From Phoronis australis (lineage: Eukaryota > Phoronida > Phoronidae), in assembly GCA_002633005.1 (NCBI GenBank), contig NMRA01000128.1, positions 731,482-795,481 on the forward strand: DNA of 64,000 nt, written 5' to 3'. A model generated the notes under the pieces. It had not been told where the DNA came from, ran no database searches, and was given only the letters and a program-made list of their open reading frames with translations. Positions 11,112-22,800 of the stretch are shown piece after piece. Positions within the stretch are counted from its first letter, which is position 1; every line of letters starts with the position of its first letter. A program made the position numbers and the translations under genes.

Positions 11112-13114
11112 CTGCAATGAAACACATAAGGGATCACGATGTACTACTAGTTTTGGCCACACTATAAATTTTGTGGCAAAAATGCATTACTGAACAGCCC
11201 CGATACATGTGACCTAGAACATTAACTCACAAATAAATACTTCCTGTCACTTGTGTTCAGTAATTTATTGAATAGCTACACCCTCCATTAATTTGCAGAA
11301 TGCTTACTGAGTAAGTGTTTACTCTACACTTCCAAACACTGGAGTCCTGTTGGCCCACCTTCTAAATTTTTAGAGGCCATGGAAATCATTAAGATCACAC
11401 TCGGAATAGACTTACAAACCATTGGTACTAGTGCACTGCATGAACCTCGTGCACTACATGAACCTCATGCACTTTCCTGAACCTCAATGATGTAAATCAA
11501 GTGGTACTTTATGGAGAAAAGGATGAATTTTATTCTATTTTTTTTGTCACAATCTGTCAAACATTAATGCGAAAGTGTCGGACGATGTAAAAATGCAACC
11601 TCGAATGAACATACCATTCTTTATTGTCACTAGGTGTTGTTTGGAAATAATCAAACACAACCTACCCTTGTTGATCCATTGTTTAACTTCAGTTCAACGA
11701 CTGCAGTCGGTATGTGATTAGCCTGCTCCACACTTTGTGACTTTAAATCAACTCGCCAATTCACAGACTTGAGTAAGTTGCACCATGTTGTTCTGCCAAT
11801 CAAACTGTTATGGACTTTGGAGCGATTGGACTTCCAAAACTTTTCAAATACTTGCGCCTGCTGGTGAGTTATTGCACCTTCACGTTTCTTCGTTAAAGAT
11901 ACAAGAAAAGCGTCTAGCTGATTGAAGTCCATATCTCCTGAAGCCATTACCTTAAAATATAGTGGAACCAATTCCAGCAATGCACACATTGCTATTTACT
12001 TGAAGCTAAATATACATGGCATTCCTATCGCAGTGTTACTTCCACTACACATTTAAACTGCAACACAATGGTGTCCCAAATATGTTCATGAAAATATCCT
12101 GAAATATGAGTATGATAGTTTTGTGATTTTACTGTCTTACTCAGGCAACCCAGTTCTTGGACAATGACCATCATCTCTACTGGCGGTGCCACTGGAGATG
12201 ATGGAGCTTCTATAGATACTTCATATGCCGGAAGCTTTTAGGCGAATTACGCTTCGCACTGACTAAAACATCAAAGTCGCTTTGTTATAAAAAACTTTTG
12301 CACATAGAGGGACACCTTGTGAGGTCATTGATGAATTTAATTCCTTCCAACACGAACAAATACTCCCATAATCAAACTTTTTTTTGTCCCTCATTCAGGT
12401 CCCAAAATCGGTAACTCACCATTTTTAACATTGTGCCCCGCAGGTGGCGTGATGGATGTATCCCCTAGTGTTTAAAATGGCGAATTACCGATTTTGGTAA
12501 CTGAACGATGGACTGCTCGAAGAAAAGTTTGATAACAGGAGGATTTGTTGGAATTAAATACAGCGACGGCCTCCTAAGGTGTCCCTCTATGTGCAAAAGG
12601 TATTCATAACAACGTGATTTTCATGTTTTATTCAGTGCAAGGCATAATTCGCCGAAAAGCTTCCAGCATATGAAGCGCCTATAAGCTCCACCGTCCTACT
12701 GTACTGGCGGTGGTCACTGTCTACCCCTGATCTGATTATGTTTCCATACCAGGAATGCCACACACTTGTAGCGCGTAGTACTTAGAAAATGCACTAGATT
12801 TCTATTCCACAAAAAAAATTGTAGACCTTCAGCACTAAATGCAACTCGTTATTCAGTGGCTATCTGCTTCTCAAAATCAGTGACCGCTATAATCGTGACG
12901 AGCCGTATAGTAAGCGACTTCATCCTAGATTAAAAACCTTTAGTATGTTCATCACTTTCTTCCATAACCCATCAAATTCTTCTTGTGTTAAGTTGGGATA
13001 CAGTTGTTCCTTAAGCAATTCGCTGGATAAATTTGTATCATCATAGTACTGTAGATGAGTGATTCCTTTTACGAGTGCCTGGAAGCTCTTCTGCTCGTCT
13101 TCCGCCTTCGCCAT
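11007..13114 (-). CDS. COMMD1: COMM domain-containing protein 1 (complete, three coding exons)
   Basis: COMMD1 is a subunit of the COMMD/CCDC22/CCDC93 (CCC/Commander) complex, which supports endosomal recycling, copper handling and NF-kB turnover. Exons 12938-13114, 11666-11950 and 11007-11111 join in phase 0 to 188 residues; the human protein has 190. Residues 1-59 carry the helical N-domain (LLKEQLYPNLTQEEFDGLW). Exon 2 opens with the signature SGDMDFNQLDAFL and contains FWKSNRSKVHNSL. The COMM domain (about residues 120-188) begins VNWRVDLKSQS, with the conserved Trp at 124, and ends LKSLHEIEEQIKKFCNT. The start ATG lies in a YY1-like context (CAAAATGGCG). It is divergent from the B56 gene, sharing about 570 bp of upstream DNA. 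The domain order, splice phase and length all agree. Confidence 0.96.
11666..11950 (-). CDS. COMMD1: COMMD1 exon 2
   Basis: Acceptor tttaag|GTA and donor AGG|GTAGGT, both phase 0, 95 codons. Encodes SGDMDFNQLDAFLVSLTKK through the conserved NWRVDLKSQS. Confidence 0.95.
12189..12701. mobile_element. Foldback DNA element (about 510 bp) in COMMD1 intron 1
   Basis: Nearly the whole element is two imperfect inverted arms. The left arm has GGAGCTTC...CTTCATATGC...GGAAGCTTTT...GGCGAATTA; the right arm has the complements in reverse order. The direct repeat TACTGGCGGTG flanks it (12178-12188 and 12702-12712) and is a likely target-site duplication, though its exact length is uncertain. No coding region was seen. 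Confidence 0.8.
12938..13114 (-). CDS. COMMD1: COMMD1 exon 1 (coding)
   Basis: ATG at 13114, 59 codons, donor AAG|GTTTTT (a weak but GT donor) in phase 0. Encodes MAKAEDEQKSFQALVKG to VMNILK. Confidence 0.93.
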
Positions 13115-13684
13115 TTTGTCCCGCTGATTGCAGACGACTCGGACTCGTGAAATTTTGGAAATTTTTGACTGAAAAAGAATTTGATCACGAATTTACGAAC
13201 CTCAATTTATGTTTCCATTAAATTGAACAATTATATTGCTTAATAAGTATGGTTTAGTGATTTTTGTTTTAAGTATTACGCCATACAGTAAATACAAAAT
13301 TACAACCTATTGAATCTCGCAGCACGTGATTTGGAGTGTGAATTTACGTGACTTCATTGCGAAGGGATATTCTAGCAACAAAATTTGATCAATTCGGAAT
13401 TTTGACATATCAAGTCCATGCGCAGTGTTCTTGTTTTAAGTTTTTACTTCATTTCATCTTTTGGAGTACGCCTTCAGGAATGACCTAAGTGTAGTATTTT
13501 AGTAAGCCTTGCCATTTGTGAATGAAAATCGGCGTTGAATTGGTCAATTGGGTTGGAAAGCCGACAAGATGGAAGATTGAAACTTCTCCGCGGCGTACAG
13601 TTTATGTTTAGCATCGGATAGCTTCATCTCTTTACGCTACTCTATTTATCTGGTCACATAATCTTTGAACGACGAACAGACAAG
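13115..13684. promoter_or_regulatory. Putative bidirectional promoter of COMMD1 and PPP2R5
   Basis: Only 570 bp separate the divergent start codons, so both 5' UTRs and core promoters (or a coding-exon boundary) must lie here. The sequence CAAAATGGCGAAGG overlaps the COMMD1 start codon and fits a YY1-type element; ATGCGCAGTG near 13418-13427 resembles half of an NRF1 site. No TATA box was convincing. Non-coding first exons further away are possible. Confidence 0.55.
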
Positions 13685-13826
13685 ATGTCTACTAACAAGC
13701 CTGATCGGATCGACCCCTTTTCAGTGAAGATGTCCATAAAAGGACGAAAGCCAAAAAAGTCTCAGGGTTCGTCTCATTACAGAAGCCAGGGATCCACAGA
13801 TTTGCAAGCACTTCCTCAGTTAAAAG
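13685..13826 (+). CDS. PPP2R5E: PPP2R5 coding exon 1
   Basis: ATG at 13685, 47 codons plus one base, donor G|GTAAAT. Encodes [15 protein letters not shown] and [15 protein letters not shown]. The serine-rich basic stretch matches the N terminus of human epsilon, which supports this start. Confidence 0.88.
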
Positions 13827-16800
13827 GTAAATTTTAAAATATAAATGACTTTATCTTTGATAAATGAAAAGATTTTCAATGGCGAATGAAACACAGCTCA
13901 CTTTTTACTAGGATTCCCATTGAATTTGGAACCTGAGTCAGTGATAAACAAATCCTGGTGTTCTTGACAACCTGTGTTTACCAGCTACTCTTATAAGTTT
14001 TTGATGAAGTTTATTACTTATTTTCATCAACAACGTACAAGTTCTGTATTAACTTCATGTGTAGCTTATTAAAGATGTTTTAATTTTACACTGGGTCAAT
14101 GAAATCTGTGTTATAGAACTAGTACGAACTCTGAATTGATTCCAAGACAATTTGTAAAAAGTCAGTCATTTACCTTCCTTGCCAGATTTAATTTTGAATG
14201 TTACATGGAATAGGGAAATGAAGTAATATCATTTCAAAACTAAATTGTTTTTTCAGGTTCTACTATGGTTTTAGTTAGTATCCATGGTCCAACTTCAAAC
14301 TTTAAATAGGCAACAGCTGAAAGTAATAGGCTGCCAAATAGCTTGCAGTTCCACCTAGTTATAATACTACCAACTCAAATAGCCTGCAGTTCCACCTAGT
14401 TATAATACTACCAACTCAAATAGCCTGCAGTTCCACCTAGTTATAATACTACCAACTCAAATAGCCTGCAGTTCCACCTAGTTATAATACTACCAACTCA
14501 AATAGCATGCAGTTCCACCTAGTTATAATACTACCAACTCAAATAGTCTTTAGGTCACTTTTGATGGTCCCTTATTTTGAGAACGTATTTCATTCAGTGA
14601 TTAGGTGTGTACTTTTCCATAGGTGTGAACTGTTCACATCTGTGCAATTCTGGGGTATTATTTTTCCATGGCTTTGCCTTTTTGAAGACACACTTGAATT
14701 TTTCCACATTGACATGTGCTCCTTGTGGTTGTTCTTGTCTAGTTTTTGGCATTATTTGTTCTATTGTTTGTGTGTTGTAATAGTCATTGCAGAAATTCAT
14801 TAATGCTCTACATTTATCTGTTGAATCATGTTCATTGATGAAGGCTAACTGGACACATCGTTCAATGGCCACAACTAGTACCATGCAACACATGCATTTA
14901 TATTGGAAATTTGTCAGTATTGATCTGAAGCATCAATGTCTTGGGACTGGGAGCATCCAAGATTTGCTCAAAACTGCAATTACTTGGGGAAATTGCAATT
15001 TCCGTGTTACACTCTTGAGATGGTGGCCTGTAATTAGTGTTATTGGTAAGGTGTGAGGCACAGTGGATTATTTGTTTACAAGTTTTCTGATCCTCCTAAT
15101 CAATGGGGAATCAACAATTGTTCGGACTTCAAAACCACTTGTCTGGACTTCAAAACCAGTCGGCTAGACTGCAAAACCAAATGGCTGGTGATAAAACATT
15201 TTGCCTGGACTTCAAAATGTGATGGCCTCACCCAAAATACTAGTTGACTGTACCCAAAACACGTTGGCCTGTGCTGTAACCAGTTTGCCAGTGATCAAAC
15301 ATGAAGGCCGGACTTGCTCAGACTCGCTTTGAATGTCCCAAAGGATTCAAGTTACATCTAGTGTATGTTTTTTGAACCCGTTTTTTTTTTTTAACCAACG
15401 ATTTATTCGACCATTGTGTTTGAGCACTGGCCAACCCATTCTAGGTCTGACCAACCAGATTTTTTGGTGCGGCCACCTGGTTTTGAGGTAGTGGCCAGCC
15501 GACCAACTTGTTTTTTTTTTTTTTTGAGGTCCGACCACCATGTTAGACCTCCGGCCAATGGGTTTTGCAGTCTCACAGAAAGTGCAATGTCTCACAGAAA
15601 GTGCTATAGTGCACACTTTTCATTGCTCATCAGGAGAAGCACAATCAATTGTTCACTGCTTGAGAGATTAATTAACTAAATTAAGTTCCAAGTGTTTCAT
15701 AAGTTTACACTCTATACACTTTCGTCGTGTGTTGCCACCATTTGGTATCCTGGAATTAGAAGTTCAGATGAAAAGTTGTTGGCTGTTATCAAGGTTCATG
15801 CCAGTAGCAACTTGTCTTGGAATTATTGACTTCCTCTGTTTTAGGATTTGAGGGGAGCGCTTGTGTTCCACCTTAATAACCTCACCATTGGCATCAACGT
15901 ATTGGTGAACAGGATGACCAGATGATATCAGTTGCTCACTCAATTCTGTTTGTTTTTTAAATATGTTGCAATCTTTTAGCCTGGTCTATGAAGGACACTG
16001 TTTCTCCAATATGACAGTCTTCACTAGTCATGATGAATGGGTAATTAAACTACACAAGATTGTTGTTCGAGTAGGTTAAAGCTCTTGGGACGAGTTCGTA
16101 TCTACCATGGAATATTGGTTATGGGCTTGTATTCGGATATAAGACCCCAGAACTTTGTATTTTATAGTTTTCCCTGGGCACATCATTTCGACTATTGGTT
16201 CATGTTAATTGTTTTAAACTTCACAATGTCTTGGTTTGGTTTGGTTTAGGAATGGCTTGAGCCAACTAATATTTCATGTAGGTTTGACAGTCTGTCCTCT
16301 GGTCATGGTTGAATAGCAGAATACACTGAATATAATGATTGCAACTGTATTTTAAGGAAGGTTTGGTCTTATAATTATACATCAGGCCACAGCTTCATGG
16401 TCCAGCTGTTTGCTTGTCGATTTTCTCAAAAACCGCTTTATGGATCACCATCACAGTGAAATTTGGTGCAGAGTAGCAGAATGTACCGGCACCAGTCAAT
16501 GTTCAAATGGATTTGACTATCGTAGCACCACGTTGGCTGTTTCAGTTTTCTACAAGGAGTTCCTTGTCCATCAATTCGTGGCGAAGCGATCTTAACAAAT
16601 TTTCCTAAAACTGGATACAGGTTTATGGTGTGTGAATGTGCCAACAAGATTTTCATTGACTGTTCAACAGATTTTGATTAAACACAAGAGTTTAAGACTG
16701 GGATTTACCACTATAAATAAAGATTTTTAGATGAATTTGACATCCGTACCGTGCCACTCTCTGTAGGGCATGGAAGTTTTTGACAAATTATTGCATTGCT

Positions 16801-19800
16801 ACCATTTGATATAAAGACGGCTTATCAGATTTTTATGGAACTTCCAAGACTCAAAAGATTGGTATGCATGTCCATCAGTTGATTTTCAGGCAAACTTACT
16901 GTAACACTAACTGTTGGGCGCTATAGTTTTTTACAATTTATTTCTTGTCCATTGATTATTGTTGAAACTGTTGTACAGATTTTCATGAAATTTGGCATGA
17001 GGGATTATGGCTGCAGTGTGCCGAAACCAGTTGATTATTGAACAGGTTACACTACCGTTTCATGCCCCCCCTGTTATTGCAACATTGATAAATCATCGAA
17101 AATAGCTGTTTAAAAATTCAGTACACTTGTATACCAGGGTAACTTGCATAAGTTCTGGCATCCACAAACAACACGTAGTTGGCAGTTGCGGAAAATGATA
17201 TGAAAAAACCAGCAAACTCAACCTATCGCCACCGTTTCCTCTGAGATTGGCATCCTAAGATTTTACCAGTTTCCTCAGGGATATTCCTTTGCGTCATTAT
17301 CGCATCAAAAATAAAAGGGCACAAGAACATTGCAGCAGTGTGCCCTGCACTTTTCAAAAACCGACACTCTTCCAAAAATGCAAGATTCTGGTCACAACCA
17401 CTCGGGTAACATATTGGTCATAGGTGAGACCAAGCTAACAGACCGTTTAGGTGTACCAATGTTTGATTTTAAATTACCATTCCTGTTTACAAATGACATC
17501 GCCTCGATTGGCTCCAGGTGCGACCTTGACATTCAATTATCCTCCGACAGAGGACACGACAAAGCGACGTCTGCTTTAGGAACTGTCAGACAGAAGAATG
17601 GCGAATCGACAATCAACTTAAACATTTGGAGATATAAAAACATGCCCAGAGGTGGGCAGTGGTACCTTGATAGGACTCTTACTCGGCAAAACGTTTTGAA
17701 AAAAAGGCACACTTTTTATCATCAGGTGCGCCCGAAGGGCCCAGGTTCAAATCTGGTCAGGTATATCTCTGGCTCCCCATATTGGCCACATATTGTTACT
17801 ATACTAATAAACACCAAACAGCTTGGTGTGCAGTTGTGAGTGCATTTCAGGGCTCTGTGTTGCTTTTGTTTGAAAAAAAATGAACAACTGAAACTTTGCT
17901 GCACCTCCACCTCAGTTTGAAATAAAAATAATTACCGGAAACAGCTATGTTCTTTTGGCCTATTGGTTTCATAGAAGAACGTTTTTAGCATATGTTAGGA
18001 AAAATTCATCATTAAAAAGAAGTTGCACAGAATACTTGACTTGTGTGATGTCCATCTCTTGCCAATGACTTGTGTGATGTCCATCTCTTGCCAATGACTT
18101 GTGTGATGTCTATCTGTCGCCAATGGCTTCGATACTTGACAACTTGGGTCTACTTGAGTTCCATGATCTCATAAAGTTTTCCCTGTTGACACTCAGTCTA
18201 GTCAGCAGTTCACCAGAAAGGGACCAGCTTCACGCCTTGGACAACCATTTAACTACAGTGTTGGTCATCTATGCTGCCTTAGCAACTGGAAACAAATCCA
18301 TGATTCTGCATGGTCTCTACTCGGGACTGGCATACTTTGTTTACTTCTATCAACTGTCATATATTCAATTCAGGTCAGTTTACAAATGTTTTCAACAACT
18401 GTGAATGCATTGTAGTTTGGGTTCTCTTTAGCGTTGTGAGGGCACAGAAGTGCTTCGCTCAAATTCTAATTCTGGTGTACAAGGGACACTCTGAGATCTT
18501 TTGGACCTTTTTGTCATGAATTGTTTGACTGTCCTAGTACATTCCAGTGGCAATTTAATGGCTTGATGGTTGCTACGAATTTATGAAGCGAATTGTCAAA
18601 TATACCACTGCATCAAATTAATTCAAGAATGCAAAACGCTGTCCACCAGCTACCCCTACCACCATCTAGTTACAGGATATTCCATGATGTCCTTGCTATC
18701 TTGGGAAATGGTCTTTACTTAGTTTCTTTTTTATGATTTGAAATTGTTTTTCCTGATGTACTCGGACTCGAGTCTCCTTGTCTAGTAATATAAGAGGTGA
18801 GCTTCATCAGGTTTTGAATGTAGATAGAAAGATCTGTATTTCCTTGAAACTAGGTAAAGGGCTAACCCCAATCCTTAAATTGCAAGTATACTGTATGCTC
18901 TGCAGGCTGCTAATCTGTTGGGGTACTTCAATAGCAAACTTATCATTTCGGCGCTCTCTAGAGTAATGAGAGCACAAAAGCCAATTCCGCTTAATCCCAA
19001 CTCCGTATCGGTAAACAGAACACAATTACTTCATAGTGGTTCATTAATTTAGAAACAGAGGATAACCCTCGATCTCATTGTCAGCCCTTCTAATTGTTTG
19101 ATTCAGATATGTTAATTAATTTGTTTTGACTTTTTGACATCATTTTGTGATTGAAATTCTCCCACTTAGTCGTAGAGACAGAGCTTTGCAGCTTTGGATT
19201 CTTCTTCGCATTGGGAAACATGATGACCTTCATCCATGGATGTTTCGAGAGGTTTGCTTTTTTCCATAGGACATTACTACACCCAACCACGCAGTAGTGA
19301 AAATTATAATGACATGAAAGATGTTAATTAGCTGCATAGTGTAGTTCAATATGGCATGCCTATTTTGAAAATTAGCTTTTCGCTATGAGTACTTGAACAT
19401 GTTGCTAACTACAATTACTTTTTGAATGAAAAACAGTTTGTGTTCACTAACAGCTTAGGCAGGATGTACATTTCCAGAAAATCCTTGATCATATGTCTCT
19501 TGTAATTTATCAAACGCTTTTGCTTGTGTTCAGTCGGGGGTGAAAACAACCTGCTAAAACATTGATACTTTAGTTTCAGCTGTACACCATCATCCTTGGG
19601 TCTATGTACCCATTCTATTCCCAGAGTCTATTCCTAGATGTAATCAGACCAGTATCTGCAGAAGCAGGATTTAACCTCATCTGAAGTGTTTCAGGAATTG
19701 TGACCTTTGACTTCTCACTGCCAGTTGTCTTGCATGTGTTCTGGGCATTTCTAGCACCTCAGATATTTTCTACTACTCCATAAATTTGTTAAAGCAAAAT

Positions 19801-22800
19801 GTTGAATTAAGATTCATTGTCAGGCTTTTTTTGAGGCGGTTCAATGCGGTTTTCAAATTTCAGTATTTGAGGTGGCTATAATGCGTTCCGTTTCACTTCA
19901 AGTTTGTATAAATTTATATTTAGGGATTTGATTATGGCTTTGAACTATCTAAATCAAACACTTCAAACAATGTGTCGAAGGCGTAGAAATAATTCTAGGA
20001 TCAGACTAGAAAATCCTGGTGTGAAATGGCCAATTCTTTTGTTGTCTTTACGGGGGTGCTGAAAAAAGGTGTTGTTATCATTCACAAAGAAATCGTGCAT
20101 CCAGTTAAAAATTAACATAATAGCCCTCATTTACTCGTGTTAGATAAATAAAAAAGCAACAAATTGCATTTATCTACCCAGAGAATTACCCTTGTGTTGC
20201 ACTATGTACTGTCCCATTTACCCTTGTGGTGCACTATGTACTGTCTCATTTACCCATGTGGTGCACTATGTGCTGTCCCATTTAACCTTGTGGTGCACTA
20301 TGTACTATCCCATTTAACCTTGTGGTGTACTATGTACTGTCCCATATACCCATGTGGTGCACTATGTACTGTCCCATTTAACCTTGTGGTGCACTATGTA
20401 CTGTCCCATTTAACCTTGTGGTGCACTATGTATTGTCCCATTTACCCATGTGGTGCACTATGTGCTGTCCCATTTACCCATGTGGTGCACTATGTACTGT
20501 CCCATTTAACCTTGTGTTGCACTATGTACTGTCCCATTTACCCTTGTGGTGCACTATGTACTGTCCCATTTACCCATGTGGTGCACTATGTACTGCCCCA
20601 TTTACCCTTGTGGTGCACTATGTACTGTCCCATTTACCCTTGTGGTGCACTATGTACTGTGCAATTTACCCTTGTGGTGCACTATTTACTGTCCCATTCA
20701 CCGAGGCGTGAGCACCTTGATTTGCTGAGGCTGCTGTAACAACTGTTTGTTAGTTGTCATTGCTACCCTTCTGGTCTCAACGTCACAATCTTAATTTTGT
20801 GTCTAAAAGAAACTTTGACATTTCTAACATCTTCATTCATCATATGCTTGTTATGATCATCATTGTCATCGTCATCTCCATTGCCATGTATCATTCACTA
20901 TTCTTTTCAGTCAGATTCACCAAGTGTTGCTCTTCCAGGCATTTTCATTTATTTTGCTGTCGCAACTGTACTCAGGGTCCACTCCTTGTGTAAACTGGAA
21001 AAAAACTGTATGGCAACTACCGTAAACGTTCGGGTTAACGCCCACGCTCAGTTAACCGCCCACCCCCTACTTTAGGTGGATTTTCGATTTAACCGCCCAC
21101 TGCTCGGTTAAGTGCCCCCCTGCGATTTTTGAAAATTTCCAGTTAAGCGCCCACCTCTCGGTTAAGCGCCCATCCCCGACTTTTAAAGAATGAAGATTTA
21201 GCGCCCAGTGCTAAGGAAACGCGCGATTACCCGACTTTAAGAAAAAGATCGATGATCACAATGAGCGCAACGACGCCGGGCCTCCGAGACAGTGGTTTAG
21301 CAATGTGAATTGCAATTATACAATTAACGAGTTATTGCCTTGAGTCATTGACTCACTTCAAAATATAATACTTGAACGTTTTTGTCACTTTATTTTCTTC
21401 ACATGTTTGCAAAGTTTAAGAATGCCGCCGGCGTCAAAACCTCCGCTTTCAGCAACTTTGTCTGCCGCGCTGAGTTTTCGTCTGCAGTGCACTTGATTAA
21501 ACATATATTCGAAAAAATCAGGCCAGAGAAATGAGACAATGGTTAAAAGTATATAGTCACGCCCGTTTCTGTTATTTAGGACTGTCGCTATTCTCTTTTG
21601 ATGAGTGACTTTGTAGTGGTGCACGCGCGCAAGTTCCCACACTTTGGAGTGCATGTTACCTTGACACCAACATGTGATTGACAGGTGACTCGCACGTAGG
21701 CCTTACGCGCGTGCTGAATCCCACCCCTATCTTTGGCCATAAAAAACAAGATGCATATTGAAAGAGGCCGTTATATTGCTTGACGGCATTTCCAAGTCAC
21801 GATTGTCAACCGACTGAGACATTGCGCGCTAACAACGGGACCGAACAGTGCCGCAGTGCGATATTGTAAGTGATATAAATAGGATAATCTGGACATCTTG
21901 CATGAAAAATAAATGTTTTTCCACCACGAAGTTTGGTAAGGTGATCGTTTATGAATTGAAACATCGCTGTTTTATAGCGTTTTATCACATATTTATGTCG
22001 TGGCTCGAAATTTTATTCTTGAATGACGAGTGGCACACGGCCGCTTAATACCGATTCTTGTCTTGGGCCTACTTTTTTGCCGAGCTTGTTTGGCGCAACG
22101 GCAAGTGAGCAATGCTGGGCAGTCGAGATAAAACAGTAAGCCACAGAACCATACGCTGAAAATGTCATGGAGTCACGGAGTGTTGACTATAAACATCCCA
22201 AACACAAAAAAAATCTGAATTAAGGTTTTCAAACTTTTATTACAACCAATTTTAAAACTGCTCTCTGACTATGAACTTGGCAGCTAGTACGAGACTGTAG
22301 CCATAAATCTGATGTCTGCAATGACCTCTCGCTGGTTCCCTGCGTGCCGCTAGGTAGGGCGGTAGCCGCGCCAGCACGCAGGTATCACTTAATTTTCCTC
22401 GGTAAATTTTTTTACACCGGCGTTTCTGATTGGCTAGTCGAATTCTCAACAGGCAGCGCTTTACGCAAATAACTGGCATGACTGATGGACTGAAGTGTAA
22501 ATGTGGTCTGTTGTTCAGACAAATCGGTGCTTAAAATTTATGTTCAGGAAATGTGAAGCCTAGAAATTGTGATTGCGCCTTTACGGAATGCATCTTTCTA
22601 CTGTCGATGACTTTTGTTTACGATAGTGTCCTGTATTCCTACAGTATGAATAACACACCGGTTAAATCGGCCAGATATGTGTTTATTGTACCAGTGTTCT
22701 CCACGGCCTGTTTTAACTCGACGCTGTAACGAGTTTGGATTTTGCTGCGTCGAGTTTGGGTCGAGTTTAGAAAGTGCTGCGTCAGGTTTGAACTTTTGTC

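Noticed and set aside
14338-14546. CRISPR-like regular repeat
   Set aside because: Contiguous 41-bp tandem units without unique spacers, in an animal intron; a minisatellite.
17330-17839. 169-codon plus-strand ORF
   Set aside because: Lies inside a decayed copy of the modular repeat element; no recognised domain or splice context. A GGTTCAAATCTGG box near 17752 resembles a Pol III B box, but no A box is at tRNA distance.
20164-20739. 191-codon cysteine-rich ORF
   Set aside because: Read-through of a stop-free 32-bp minisatellite; open equally in the other forward frames.
21385-21654. 89-codon minus-strand ORF as transposase of the 3.2 kb element
   Set aside because: No catalytic motif or known domain; too short to support the call.
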